Positions 30,180-41,115 of a DNA stretch of 64,000 bases are shown here, in pieces (position 1 is the stretch's first letter; each line of letters begins with the position of its first letter). The translations under genes were made by a program, and so were the position numbers. The notes under the pieces were generated by a model. That model had not been told where the DNA came from, made no database searches, and was given only the letters and a program-made list of their open reading frames with translations. Origin of the DNA: Rhodanobacteraceae bacterium (lineage in GTDB: Bacteria; Pseudomonadota; Gammaproteobacteria; Xanthomonadales; Rhodanobacteraceae); the NCBI GenBank assembly GCA_009996615.1, contig JAACZU010000012.1, forward strand, positions 48,982 through 112,981, read 5' to 3'.

Positions 30180-30485
30180 CGATGTCTCCCGGCCCGCCAG
30201 AGTGGCGGCGATGGCGGCAGTCTAGCGAAACGGGACGCAGGCGACGGGAGACGGGGGAAGTGAGAGGCGTGGCCTGCCCGGTCTGCGCCCGGCATGGGCT
30301 GGACGCGCGCGGCGCGGCCGGCTGAGCCTGCCCTCGCACCGGTGCCGGCCGACCTGCAGTCGTCCAGCCTGCGGGACCCTGCCCGAAAGCCGCCCGAAAG
30401 GCGCCTCGATCATGCTGCGCGGTGGCCCGACGCACGCCGTCATCGCGACGGCACCGGCCTCTGCTCCACCGGCTATCCGCACATC
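30180..30485. other. Intergenic region between maf and the hydrolase gene
   Basis: A 306-nt divergent region. An open frame runs in from 30294 ahead of the hydrolase gene but has no conserved features. Short GCGCGCGGCGCGGCCGGCTGAGC-like runs resemble the repeats flanking 34.3 and 34.9 kb. I see no clear promoter, RNA or gene. Confidence 0.5.
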
Positions 30486-31349
30486 ATGATCAAGCCCTCC
30501 GAATTCCACCTGCGCGGCGGCCGCTCCGGCGTCCTGCTGATCCACGGCCTGACCGGCACGCCGACCGAGATGCGTTTCGTCGGCAACGGCCTGCACCGCG
30601 CCGGCTTCAGCGTGCTCGGCATGCAGCTGGCCGGCCACTGCGGCGACGAGGCGGATCTGCTGGCGACCGGCTGGCGCGACTGGTATGCCAGCGTGGTCGA
30701 GGCGGCCGAGCGCCTGCGCGCGGAGGTCGACCACCTGTTCGTCGCCGGCCTGTCGATGGGCTCGGTGCTCGCGCTCAAGCTCGCGATCGACCGTCCGGAC
30801 GAGGTCGACGGCCTCGGCCTGTACGGCACCACGTTCTTCCACGACGGCTGGGCGACGCCGGCGATCGGGCGGCTGGCATTCCTGCTGCCGCTGCTGACCT
30901 CGCTCGGCATCGGCCGCGACCGCGTCTCGGCCGAAACCGAGCCGTACGGCATCAAGGACGAGCGCATCCGCAACCGCATCGTCGGCGCGATGCTGTCCGG
31001 CGACAGCGCGGCGGGCGGCCTGGCCGGCTTCCCGTGGCCGTCGCTGGCCGAGTTCCAGCGCCTGTCGCTGCACGTGCGCAACCGCATCGGCCGCGTGCGC
31101 GCGCCGTGCTTCGTCGCGCATTCGTCCAACGACGACGTCGCCAGCCTGCGCAACGTGCGCATCATCCAGCACGGCGTGCGCGCGCCGGTCGAGACGCTGC
31201 TGCTCGACAACAGCTACCACATGGTCACGGTCGACCAGGAACGCGCCACGCTGATCGAGCGCTCGATCGCGTTCTTCCAGCGCATCGCGCAGGCGCAGCC
31301 GGTCGCCGAGTTGCCGGCCGCCGCGCAGCTGGCCGCCGTGGCCGACTGA
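30486..31349 (+). CDS. Alpha/beta hydrolase, carboxylesterase/monoacylglycerol-lipase-like
   Basis: A 287-residue serine hydrolase of the Est30/monoglyceride lipase type. The oxyanion segment LIHGLTGTPTEMR is at about residues 18-30, and the nucleophile elbow is GLSMGS. An acid is likely in SSNDDV and the catalytic His in NSYHMVT near the C-terminus. It has no signal peptide and so is cytoplasmic. I start at the ATG at 30486, where similarity begins; there is no clear ribosome binding site. It is first in a run with a GNAT protein and an arginase-fold protein, so it could trim an ester or amide product of those enzymes, which is inference. Confidence 0.8.
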   Translation: MIKPSEFHLRGGRSGVLLIHGLTGTPTEMRFVGNGLHRAGFSVLGMQLAGHCGDEADLLATGWRDWYASVVEAAERLRAEVDHLFVAGLSMGSVLALKLAIDRPDEVDGLGLYGTTFFHDGWATPAIGRLAFLLPLLTSLGIGRDRVSAETEPYGIKDERIRNRIVGAMLSGDSAAGGLAGFPWPSLAEFQRLSLHVRNRIGRVRAPCFVAHSSNDDVASLRNVRIIQHGVRAPVETLLLDNSYHMVTVDQERATLIERSIAFFQRIAQAQPVAELPAAAQLAAVAD

Positions 31350-31405
31350 TGGCGGCTGCCCCCGGCCCGACCTGCACCACCGATCCCGCGGGACGCCCTT
31401 GAACC

Positions 31406-32500
31406 ATGCCGGACGCCTACCGCAACCTGCTCGAACCGCCCGCGCTGGTTCGCCATTTCCTCGCCCACCCGCCGAGCGGGTTCGCCGCGCTGTCGCTCGC
31501 GTCCGGCACGCCGGCCTTCGTCGCGCACTTCGACCTGCTGACCACCGCCGATGACGCGCTGCGCCGGCGCGTGACCGGACTGCCGCTGTACGACCTGTGG
31601 GGGCGCCTGCTGCGCCCGCGCACCTGCTTCGTCGGCACCACGGTGTCCGAGTACGCGCTGTTCCCGGCCGCGGCCGACGCCGACACGCTGGTCGCCGAAT
31701 GGCTGGCCGGGCCGGCGCGCGCGCATCCGTTCCTGATCGTCAAGGACATCCCGCAGCAGTCGCCGCTGCTCGACCAGGCCAGCAACGCGCAGGCGCGCGC
31801 AGTCGCCGACGCCTGCGAGCGCGCCGGCTTCGTGCTGCTGGAAGGCCAGGCGCTGGCGTGGGTGCCGCTGGATTTCGAATCGACCGACGACTACCTCGCG
31901 CGGCTGTCGGCAAGCCGGCGCAAGGACATCCGCCGCAAGCTGCGCGCGCGCGCCGGGCTCCAGATCGACGAGATCCCGACCGGCGATGCGTTCTTCGCCG
32001 ACGCCGCCGTGCGCGACGAGTTCTACGCGCTGTACCTGCAGGTTTTCGCGCAGAGCGAGATCCACTTCGACCGCCTCACGCGCGAGTTCTTCGACGCCGT
32101 GCTGCAGGACGGCGCGCTCGACGGCATCGTGTTCGTCTACCGCGACGCCGGCCGCGTGATCGGCTGGAACCTGTGCTTCGTCGTCGGCGATGCGCTGGTC
32201 GACAAGTACATCGGCTTCGACTATCCGGCCGCGCGCGAGCGCAACCTGTACTTCGTCAGTTGGATGCACAACCTCGACTACGCGCTGCGCCGCGACCTCT
32301 GCTGCTATGTCGCGGGCTGGACCGACCCGGAGATCAAGGCCTACCTCGGCGCGCGCTTCACCTTCACGCGCCACGCGGTGCGCCCGCGCAGCCGCCTGCT
32401 GCGCGCGGCGCTGCGCCGCCTCGGCGGCCATTTCGAGAGCGACCGCGCCTGGGCCGACGCCAAGGACGCGCAGCGGCGCCCGCCCGATGAGCCGGCCTGA
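31406..32500 (+). CDS. GNAT protein, BioF2/FemAB-like acyltransferase
   Basis: A 364-residue protein that reads as two tandem GNAT folds of the BioF2-like or FemAB-like type. The segment SASRRKDIRRKLRAR (about residues 168-182) followed by YALYLQVFAQSEIHF and the C-terminal block VIGWNLCFVVGDALVDKYIGFDYPAARERNLYF match the acetyltransf_6 pattern. Such proteins transfer acyl or aminoacyl groups in cell-envelope or lipid synthesis. It overlaps the next gene by 14 nt, so the two are co-translated. No specific substrate can be named. Confidence 0.75.
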   Translation: MPDAYRNLLEPPALVRHFLAHPPSGFAALSLASGTPAFVAHFDLLTTADDALRRRVTGLPLYDLWGRLLRPRTCFVGTTVSEYALFPAAADADTLVAEWLAGPARAHPFLIVKDIPQQSPLLDQASNAQARAVADACERAGFVLLEGQALAWVPLDFESTDDYLARLSASRRKDIRRKLRARAGLQIDEIPTGDAFFADAAVRDEFYALYLQVFAQSEIHFDRLTREFFDAVLQDGALDGIVFVYRDAGRVIGWNLCFVVGDALVDKYIGFDYPAARERNLYFVSWMHNLDYALRRDLCCYVAGWTDPEIKAYLGARFTFTRHAVRPRSRLLRAALRRLGGHFESDRAWADAKDAQRRPPDEPA

Positions 32501-33365
32501 CGCCCCGCTGGTCCTCGACTTCGACCGCTCGGTCGGAGCGCTGCCCGGCGCGACCGTGGTCGACCTCGCCGACTGGCAGGAGACGATCCGCTTCGGCTGC
32601 ACGCTGCGCACGTTCGCACGCCTGCGCCACCACCTCGACGCGGTGCTGCCGGCCGCGCACGGCACCGTGCTGATGGGTTCGGGCGACTACCACCACCTGA
32701 CCTGGCCGCTGGTCGAGCGGCAGCGCGCGCGCGGCCCGTTCCAGCTGGTCGTGTTCGACAACCACCCCGACAACATGCGCTTTCCGTGGGGCATCCACTG
32801 CGGCTCGTGGGTGCGCGAGGTGGCGCGGCTGCCGTACGTGACGCACGTGCACGTGCTCGGCATCACCTCCGGCGACATCGGTGCGAAGCATGCGTGGGAG
32901 AACCATCTGCGCCCGCTCCGCGCCGGCAAGCTCAGCTACTGGTGCATGGACGTGGACGTGGGCTGGGCCGCGCGGCTCGGGCTGGCGGCCGCGTTCCGCC
33001 GCTTCGACGATCCGGACGCGCTGACCGCCGCATTCGTCGCCCACCTGCAGCAGGCGCCGCAGGCCACCTACCTGTCGATCGACAAGGACGCGTTCAGCGT
33101 CGCCACCGCGCGCACGAACTGGGACCAGGGCCGGCTGGAGGAGCGCCATGCGCTGGCGATCATCCAGGCGCTGCGCGGCCGCATCGTCGCCAGCGACATC
33201 AACGGCGAAGTCTCCGCCTATGCCTACCGCACCTGGTGGAAGCGCCTGCTCAGCGGCATGGACGGCCAGGAGCCGGTGCCGCAGGCCGAGCTCGACGCCT
33301 GGCAGGCGCAGCAGCGCGCGCTGAACGTGCGCCTGCTGGCAGCGATCGCCGCCAGCAGCGCGTGA
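32487..33365 (+). CDS. Arginase/ureohydrolase-fold protein with metal ligands kept
   Basis: A 292-residue protein with the arginase fold. The binuclear metal motifs are recognisable: GSGDYHH (residues 64-70) in place of GGDHS, F-D91-N-H93-P-D95 as DxHxD, and L-S-I-D199-K-D201 as SxDxD. A second DVD occurs at 155-157. Arginase-fold enzymes cleave guanidines, or in the deacetylase branch N-acyl amines; the altered guanidine region means the substrate is open. It overlaps the GNAT gene by 14 nt. The pairing with acyltransferase and hydrolase genes suggests amide or amine chemistry, which is inference. Confidence 0.78.
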   Translation: MSRPDAPLVLDFDRSVGALPGATVVDLADWQETIRFGCTLRTFARLRHHLDAVLPAAHGTVLMGSGDYHHLTWPLVERQRARGPFQLVVFDNHPDNMRFPWGIHCGSWVREVARLPYVTHVHVLGITSGDIGAKHAWENHLRPLRAGKLSYWCMDVDVGWAARLGLAAAFRRFDDPDALTAAFVAHLQQAPQATYLSIDKDAFSVATARTNWDQGRLEERHALAIIQALRGRIVASDINGEVSAYAYRTWWKRLLSGMDGQEPVPQAELDAWQAQQRALNVRLLAAIAASSA

Positions 33366-33443
33366 CCCCGGGTCGGGCGTCAACGAACAAGGCAGCTACA
33401 CTCGCCGGACACGCTCGCGGCCGATCCTGCAGGGGAGAGTGCA

Positions 33444-34046
33444 ATGCCGAAGTCGCACACGCATGCCCGTGGTACGCGCTTCCATCGCAACCGTGCGCCA
33501 GGTGTCCTGCTGGCCGCTGCCTTGATGTGCACCGCGCCGCTGTCGGTACAGGCCGAACCGGAACCCGCGCCGCGCCCGACGGCGAAGTCGCCGTCCACCC
33601 CGGAGCCGCCGTATGAGCAGCTGGCGTTCTTCCTGGGCAACTGGATCGACGCCGAAGCGCCGCCCGAACGGCAGGCCTACCCGGAGCGCTGCAACTGGAT
33701 GGAGGGTGGGCGCCGCCATGTGGTGTGCCGCACTCGCTCGCGCACCAAGACCGGCGAGTGGCGCGAGAGCCTGAGCATGTTCAGCTACCGGGCCACCGAC
33801 AAGACCTACCTCTACTATGGCCTGCGCCCGAACGGCGCGGTGGAGTTCCTGAAGGGGCGACCGACCGCGGACGGGTGGGAATTCGAAGGCGAGCAGGGAA
33901 CGGGCGCGACCCGCGAGCGGACGCGGGTCAAGATCACGCGCCTCGAGGACGGAAGCTTCCGCTTCTGGGGGACGGAAGCCCGCGGAGACGAGCCGTTCCC
34001 GCCCGGCGAGACGACGCACTACATCGCAGCGCCGCCGGAGCAGTAG
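33444..34046 (+). CDS. Secreted protein of unknown function
   Basis: A 200-residue exported protein. Its basic N-terminus and hydrophobic segment (about residues 18-36, ending SVQA) form a signal peptide. A Pro-rich linker follows, then one compact beta-rich domain (about residues 58-195). The domain begins EQLAFFLGNW and contains the pattern GGRRHVVCRTRSRTKTGEW, which loosely recalls DUF1579 or lipocalin-like domains. GGGGAG 6 nt before the ATG at 33444 supports the start. It is 78 nt after the arginase-fold gene. I cannot assign a function. Confidence 0.7.
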   Translation: MPKSHTHARGTRFHRNRAPGVLLAAALMCTAPLSVQAEPEPAPRPTAKSPSTPEPPYEQLAFFLGNWIDAEAPPERQAYPERCNWMEGGRRHVVCRTRSRTKTGEWRESLSMFSYRATDKTYLYYGLRPNGAVEFLKGRPTADGWEFEGEQGTGATRERTRVKITRLEDGSFRFWGTEARGDEPFPPGETTHYIAAPPEQ

Positions 34047-34263
34047 AGCGCGCAGACCGCACGGTCGCGGAGCCCTCGGCCATGCTGACCCAGCGTCGCG
34101 GCGTCGGCGGTAACACCATGCCCGAGCCGCCGCTGGTTCGATGGCGGCAGCCCAGGCTGCGCGCCAAGCAGGCTGGGCGCGCGGAGTGCGAGCGGCCAGA
34201 CTGCACGCCCGGCACCGAGGCCGCGTACAAGCGCCATCACACAGCGGTCGACCCGCTGCGGTC

Positions 34264-34337
34264 CGTAGGCTGGGCGCGCCCAGCGCGACCGGCCAGACGC
34301 CGGCCGGCATGCGCTCGCGCAGCGCGACCGGCGCGGC
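34264..34337. repeat. GC-rich repeat at the 3' end of the HIU hydrolase gene
   Basis: The stretch GGCTGGGCGCGCCCAGCGCG and a following CGCGACCGGCGCGGCTCAG ends at the HIU hydrolase stop codon. A close copy ends at the aldo/keto reductase stop at 34972. The whole 34047-34337 gap holds no supportable gene. Confidence 0.55.
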
Positions 34338-34748
34338 TCAGTTGCCGCGGTAGACCGAATAGCCGAACGGGCTCAGCAGCAGCGGGATGTGGTAGTGCGG
34401 CAGCGAGCCGTCGACTTCGAAGATCACCGGCACCTCGGGGAAGAACGTCGCGGTCTTGTGCTCGGCGAACCACGCGCCGGTCTTGAACACGACGCGGTAG
34501 GTCCCCTTCTCGAGCGCCTTGCCGTCCGGATACAGCGCGGTGATGCGCCCCTGCGCATTGGTCGTGCCGCGCTCGAGCGCGGTCCAACGGCCATGCTCGA
34601 GCCGCTCGAGCGTGACCTGGATGCCCGGGGACGGCAAGCCGTCCTGCAGGTTCAGCACGTGCACGCTGACCGGATTGCCGGCCGCCGTGGCCGGCGGCGG
34701 AAACACGGCCGTCATCGCGAAAGCGGCCAGCAACGGGAAGCGAAGCAT
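34338..34748 (-). CDS. Exported 5-hydroxyisourate hydrolase (transthyretin-like)
   Basis: A 136-residue HIU hydrolase that opens 5-hydroxyisourate, the product of urate oxidation. The family signatures are VHVLNLQDGLPSPGI near the mature N-terminus, the central arginine in GTYRVVFKTGAWF, and the C-terminal tetrapeptide YRGN (usually YRGS). An N-terminal signal peptide (residues 1-23, FPPPATA) would place it in the periplasm, as in some enterobacteria. GGAGG is 8 nt before the ATG at 34748, a strong start. No urate oxidase or OHCU decarboxylase gene is in the window, so its pathway is not shown here. Confidence 0.9.
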   Translation of the reverse strand: MLRFPLLAAFAMTAVFPPPATAAGNPVSVHVLNLQDGLPSPGIQVTLERLEHGRWTALERGTTNAQGRITALYPDGKALEKGTYRVVFKTGAWFAEHKTATFFPEVPVIFEVDGSLPHYHIPLLLSPFGYSVYRGN

Positions 34749-34904
34749 CGGAGTTTCCTCCAGCGTGTTGGACAAGGCAGCGCCGCGGCCGCGCGGCGAC
34801 GGCGCCAAGCCGTCTCATACGGCGCGAAGGCGCGCGTGGATGCGGCGACCGATGGCGCCGGCACGCCGGGCGCTCCCGGTGGCCGTCCAGCCTGCGCGAC
34901 GCCC

Positions 34905-37206
<2,302 letters not shown>

Positions 37207-37229
<23 letters not shown>

Positions 37230-37599
37230 TGGTTTCGCTGACCGCCAGGCAGACGATGCCGGCGATGATAAGCGCGCTGCCGATCAGTTGCGGCGCGTCG
37301 ATGCGCTCGCCGAAGAGGACCACCGACAGCGCCATCACGCTGATCACCTCCAGGTGCGAGGCGGCGAACGCCGGGCCGATCGGCGCATGGCGCAGCAGCG
37401 TCATCCACGACACGAACGCGCCGACGTAGCAGGCGATCGCGCCGTAGACCCACGGCGAGCTCATCACGCGGATCACCCAGGCCAGGTTCGCCTCCGGCGG
37501 CATCGCGTGGTTCGCGGTCAGCTTGAAGCAGATCTGCGCGAACGTGTCGAAGCAGACCAGCACGAGGAATCCGATCAGGTAGAAGCGGCGCATGCTCAT
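37207..37599 (-). CDS. Half-size EamA/SMR-like membrane protein, second of a pair
   Basis: A 130-residue protein with four membrane helices (about residues 7-25, 50-70, 80-97, 104-121). The fold and length are those of the small multidrug resistance and EamA half-units, such as ArnE/ArnF. FDTFAQICFKL near the start and GSALIIAGIVCL at the end are the conserved first and fourth helices. The ATG shares one base with the stop of its partner gene (TGATG) and the 3' end overlaps the aminotransferase gene. It probably forms a heterodimer with the neighbour to flip or export a lipid or small metabolite. Confidence 0.82.
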
Positions 37600-37949
37600 C
37601 AGCCCAGTCCGACCACGGCCACGCCGGCGGCGATCAGCAGGATGCCGACCGTGCGCAGCGGCGAGAACTTCTCGTTGAAAAGGATGCGTCCGGCGATCAT
37701 CACCGCGACGATGTTGATCGAGCCGAGCAGCACGCCCTCGGACAACGGCACCAGCGACAGGAACGCCAGCCAGACCAGGAACTCGCCGATGTAGCAACCA
37801 ATGCCGCACCAGATCCACGGCCGCCGCGCCATCGCCTTCCAGCGCGCCAGTCCCTCGTGCGGATGCGGCTCCGCCGCGGCCGCCTTGAAGGAAAGCTGCC
37901 CGAAAGTATCGAGCAGTATGTTGAGCAGCCAGAGCGTGACGACGGACAT
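37599..37949 (-). CDS. Half-size EamA/SMR-like membrane protein, first of a pair
   Basis: A 116-residue four-helix protein, shorter than its partner but of the same type. The first helix LLNILLDTFGQLSFK corresponds to the partner's DTFAQICFK, and the third and fourth helices include GVLLGSINIVAVMIAG and GILLIAAGVAVVGLG. A polar loop (residues 24-40) is rich in His, Glu and Lys. AAGGAA lies 5 nt before the ATG at 37949, which supports this start over the longer frame. First gene of the minus-strand operon, divergent from the acyl carrier protein gene by 185 nt. Confidence 0.8.
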   Translation of the reverse strand: MSVVTLWLLNILLDTFGQLSFKAAAAEPHPHEGLARWKAMARRPWIWCGIGCYIGEFLVWLAFLSLVPLSEGVLLGSINIVAVMIAGRILFNEKFSPLRTVGILLIAAGVAVVGLG

Positions 37950-38134
37950 CGGCTTCCTTGGGACGGCACCCGCGCGGGCGGCGCAGTATGCCTGCGCGGG
38001 GTGACAGCGTCGACCGCAAGGCATCCGGCGCCGGCCACGGCGCACCGCGGCTTGAAGATCACGCCGCGCCCGGCGATCATCGCGCCCCGAATTCCCTGTC
38101 GCTGCCGTCGCGCGACGAAACTTGGAGACGTGGA

Positions 38135-38389
38135 ATGAGCAGCGTACAGGACACCGTGTTCGACATCATCGCGAAGGAGTCCGGCATCGAGCGCAGCCGC
38201 ATCACGCCGGACGCGACGCTGAAGGACCTGGAGATCCAGTCGCTCGACGCGGTGCAGATCATTTTCGAGATCGAGGACCACTTCAAGATCACGATGCCCG
38301 ACCGCGATCCGAACTTCGACACCGAGTCGGTCAAGGGCCTGGTCGACGCGGTCGAAAAGCTGGTCGCCCAGCAGCAGGCGCAGTCCTGA
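38135..38389 (+). CDS. Acyl carrier protein, NodF-like
   Basis: An 84-residue acidic carrier protein. Ser36 in LEIQSLDAVQIIFEIEDHF is the phosphopantetheine site (the usual D-S-L is here Q-S-L-D). The helical pattern and the acidic second helix are typical of ACPs that serve one pathway rather than the housekeeping AcpP. GGAGA precedes the ATG at 38135 at good spacing. A ketoacyl synthase follows 20 nt later, so the two form a dedicated pair like NodF and NodE. It would carry a fatty or polyketide-like acyl chain for a lipid or secondary metabolite. Confidence 0.88.
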   Translation: MSSVQDTVFDIIAKESGIERSRITPDATLKDLEIQSLDAVQIIFEIEDHFKITMPDRDPNFDTESVKGLVDAVEKLVAQQQAQS

Positions 38390-38409
38390 GCGGACCCGGC
38401 ACCAGCCGC

Positions 38410-39624
38410 ATGCAGCGCGTCGTCATCACCGGCATGGGAGCGGTCACGCCGCTCGGCCACACCGCCAGCGCCACCTGGAGCGCGATGCGCGAGGGCCGCT
38501 GCGCGATCGGGCCGATGACCTGCCTGCCGCGCGAAACGCTGCGCTTCGGCATCGCCGCCGAAGTGCAGGGCTTCGATCCGCTCGCGCACTTCGACGAGAA
38601 GCGCCTGATCCTGCTCGACCGCGTCTCGCAGTTCGCGCTGGTCGCCGCGCGCGAGGCGATCGCGCAGGCCGGGATCGACTTCGCCGCCGGCGGCCTCGGC
38701 GACAACACCGCCGTCATCATCGGCACCGGCGTCGGTGGCGAGCAGACCCACGACGACGCGATGAAGCGCATTTACGGGGAGAACAATCCGCGCGCGCATC
38801 CGCTCACGATCGTGCGCCTGATGGCGAATGCGCCGGCGTGCCAGATCAGCATCGAGCACAAGCTGACCGGCCCCGCGTTCGCGGTGTCCAGCGCCTGTGC
38901 TTCGGCCAACCATGCGCTGGCGCAGGCCTTCCACATGGTGCGCGACGGCGTCGCCGACGCCGCGATCGCCGGCGGTACCGAGGCCTGCATCACCTATGGC
39001 GTGGTGCGCGCGTGGGAAGCGATGCGCGTGATGGCCGACGACACCTGCCGGCCGTTCTGCAAGCAGCGCCATGGCATGGTGCTCGGCGAGGGCGCCGGCA
39101 TCTTCGTGCTGGAGACGCTCGAGCGCGCGCGGCGACGCGGCGCGACGATCCTCGCCGAGCTCGTCGGCGCCGGCATGTCGGCCGACGCCGGCGACATCGT
39201 GTTCCCGTCCGAGGCCGGCGCGGCCAAGGCGATCACGCGCGCGCTCGCCGACGGCGGCCTCGCGGCGGACGAGATCGACTACATCAACGCGCACGGCACC
39301 GGCACGCCCGGCAACGACCCGACCGAGACGCGCGCGATCCGCCGCGTGTTCGGTGCCCATGCGGACCGGCTGGCGGTGTCCTCGACCAAGTCGATGCACG
39401 CGCACGCGCTCGGCGCGGCCGGCGCGATCGAGCTGGTCGGCGTGATCGGCGCGCTGCGCGACAGCGTGGTGCCGCCGACAATGAACTTCATCGACCCGGA
39501 CCCCGAGTGCGACCTCGACTACGTGCCCAACGCCGCGCGCGAGATGTCGGTACGCGCCGCGCTCAGCAACTCGTTCGCATTCGGCGGCCTCAACGCGGTG
39601 CTCGCGCTGCGCCGCGCGCCCTGA
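38410..39624 (+). CDS. Beta-ketoacyl-ACP synthase (FabF/NodE-like)
   Basis: A 404-residue KAS II-type condensing enzyme. The triad is intact: Cys163 in VSSACASANHA, His295 in NAHGTGTPGNDPTE and His332 in STKSMHAHALGAAG, with Lys327. In the last motif the common M-x-G-H is M-H-A-H. The family start VVITGMGAVTPLG and the C-terminal NSFAFGGLNAVL are present. It extends an acyl chain on the ACP encoded just upstream. No ketoreductase, dehydratase or acyltransferase is adjacent, so the rest of the cycle would come from FAS or elsewhere. Convergent or later genes do not extend the operon. Confidence 0.93.
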   Translation: MQRVVITGMGAVTPLGHTASATWSAMREGRCAIGPMTCLPRETLRFGIAAEVQGFDPLAHFDEKRLILLDRVSQFALVAAREAIAQAGIDFAAGGLGDNTAVIIGTGVGGEQTHDDAMKRIYGENNPRAHPLTIVRLMANAPACQISIEHKLTGPAFAVSSACASANHALAQAFHMVRDGVADAAIAGGTEACITYGVVRAWEAMRVMADDTCRPFCKQRHGMVLGEGAGIFVLETLERARRRGATILAELVGAGMSADAGDIVFPSEAGAAKAITRALADGGLAADEIDYINAHGTGTPGNDPTETRAIRRVFGAHADRLAVSSTKSMHAHALGAAGAIELVGVIGALRDSVVPPTMNFIDPDPECDLDYVPNAAREMSVRAALSNSFAFGGLNAVLALRRAP

Positions 39625-39761
39625 AGCGCACCGTGCGCAGGCGCGCGTCAAGGTGAACCCGCGACGCCGTTCGCTTTACATCGCTTTGCTCGGCCACGAT
39701 TCAGTCGCCCGTCGCTAGGTTCCTCGCCGACGCTCGGTTCGAGCGCGCAATGAGGAGACCG

Positions 39762-40085
39762 ATGATGCGCTACACCCGAAACTGGTTGCTGGCTTCCGCA
39801 CTGGCCCTGGCCGGCGCGTTCGCGCTGGACGTCACGCCGGCGCAGGCCCGCACCGACGTCACGATCTATGCGAACGTCGCGCCGCCGCCGATGCGGCGGG
39901 AAGTGATGCCGCCGCCGCGGCACGGTTTCGTCTGGGTGCCCGGCCACTGGAACTGGCAGCATGGCCGCTACGTCTGGCGCGCCGGCCACTGGATGCGCGC
40001 CCGCCATGGTTACCACTACGTGCCGGATCGCTGGGAGCCGCACGGCAAGCGATGGCGCCACCACCCGGGTTACTGGGCACGCTGA
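39762..40085 (+). CDS. Exported W-x-x-G-x-W repeat protein
   Basis: A protein of about 107 residues. A signal peptide (about the first 29 residues, ending TPAQA) precedes a short Pro-rich stretch and then a Trp/His/Arg-rich region with repeated W-x-x-G-H-W and related units (WVPGHW, WRAGHW, HHPGYW). Such YXWXGXW repeat proteins are small periplasmic or surface proteins of unknown function. GAGGAG at 39752-39757 fits the two adjacent ATGs at 39762 and 39765; an in-frame ATG at 39750 would overlap it. A 12-bp terminator hairpin follows. Confidence 0.8.
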   Translation: MMRYTRNWLLASALALAGAFALDVTPAQARTDVTIYANVAPPPMRREVMPPPRHGFVWVPGHWNWQHGRYVWRAGHWMRARHGYHYVPDRWEPHGKRWRHHPGYWAR

Positions 40086-40102
40086 GTCCGTGGTCGCCAC
40101 CT

Positions 40103-40129
40103 GCAAGGCCCGCCATCGGCGGGCCTTGC
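40103..40129. terminator. 12-bp hairpin terminator
   Basis: GCAAGGCCCGCC (40103-40114) pairs perfectly with GGCGGGCCTTGC (40118-40129) around a 3-nt loop, 18 nt after the repeat-protein stop. Only a weak T-run follows. Confidence 0.75.
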
Positions 40130-40251
40130 GTTCGCCGGCGGACCGTTGACCATCGCGGCGAAACACCCCAGTATCGCGGCCGCTCCGTGACTACCGCGCG
40201 GACGATGGCATCGACATCCGCCCGCCGGCGGTTTCATCGGGGAATTTCCAC

Positions 40252-41061
40252 ATGTCCACTGGTACTCGCCGTGCACGCACGACGCTGCTGGGCGCCGCTC
40301 TCGCGACCATCAGCGTGCCGGCCATCGCGGATCCCTCGCCCGCGCTCGATCGCGCGAGCCTGTTGCTCGGCGTCTACTATCCGGACACCAAGTTCTCGCT
40401 GAGCGCCCGCGACGGCGACACCAGCACCGGCCGGCTCGACCTGGTGCGCGGCCACAATGCCATCGGGCGTTTCCGGCTGGACCTACTGGCGTGGGACAGC
40501 CAGGGCCTGAGCTTCGACTATTACCGCTACAGCCACGCCAGCGACCACCGGCTGCAGCGGCCGTTCCGCGTCGATGGCGTCCCGTTCGTGCTCGACACGG
40601 ATGCACGCGCACGTTTCGACGGCAGCACCGCGAGCATGGCGTACCGCTGGTGGTTCGGCCACGACAGCGACGTCGCCGGCTTCGGTCTGGGCGCCACCTG
40701 GTTGCGTGCCACGTTCAGCGTCGCCGGCACGATCCAACTGGACGAGATCAGCACCTCGGGCAGCGTGAGCCGTACCGAAGAGGCGGTCGCCCCGCTGGTC
40801 ACCCTGGGCTATCGCCACGCGTTCTCCGATCGCCTGCGCATCTATCTGGATGCGTCGGGCGTCCACAAACCAAGCGGCCGGCTGACCGGCCACATCTACG
40901 ACGCGCGCGCAGGCGTCGAGTGGTTCGCGTGGCCGAACTTCGGCATCGGCGCCGAGTACGGCGCGACGCAGATCGAGCTGGAGCGCCACCGCGAGCCGTA
41001 TTCGGCCCGGCTGCGGCTGCATCTGCATGGGCCATCGCTGTTCGCGCGCCTGCGTTTCTGA
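40252..41061 (+). CDS. Outer-membrane beta-barrel protein of unknown function
   Basis: A 269-residue exported protein. The signal peptide (residues 1-26, ISVPAIA) is followed by alternating polar and hydrophobic strands with Tyr and Trp at the ends (FRLDLLAWDSQGLSFDYYRY, MAYRWWFG, GFGLGATWLRATF, VTLGYRHAF), and the chain ends in Phe (LFARLRF), the classic C-terminal outer-membrane insertion signal. About 10-12 strands fit the length. It is similar in style to small porin-like or surface-antigen-like proteins, but no family can be named. GGGGAA precedes the ATG at 40252. Confidence 0.75.
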   Translation: MSTGTRRARTTLLGAALATISVPAIADPSPALDRASLLLGVYYPDTKFSLSARDGDTSTGRLDLVRGHNAIGRFRLDLLAWDSQGLSFDYYRYSHASDHRLQRPFRVDGVPFVLDTDARARFDGSTASMAYRWWFGHDSDVAGFGLGATWLRATFSVAGTIQLDEISTSGSVSRTEEAVAPLVTLGYRHAFSDRLRIYLDASGVHKPSGRLTGHIYDARAGVEWFAWPNFGIGAEYGATQIELERHREPYSARLRLHLHGPSLFARLRF

Positions 41062-41115
41062 GGCGCGACGGACCGCCGGCCGCACGCGACCGGCTTCACG
41101 CGGCCGCCGCCCTCC

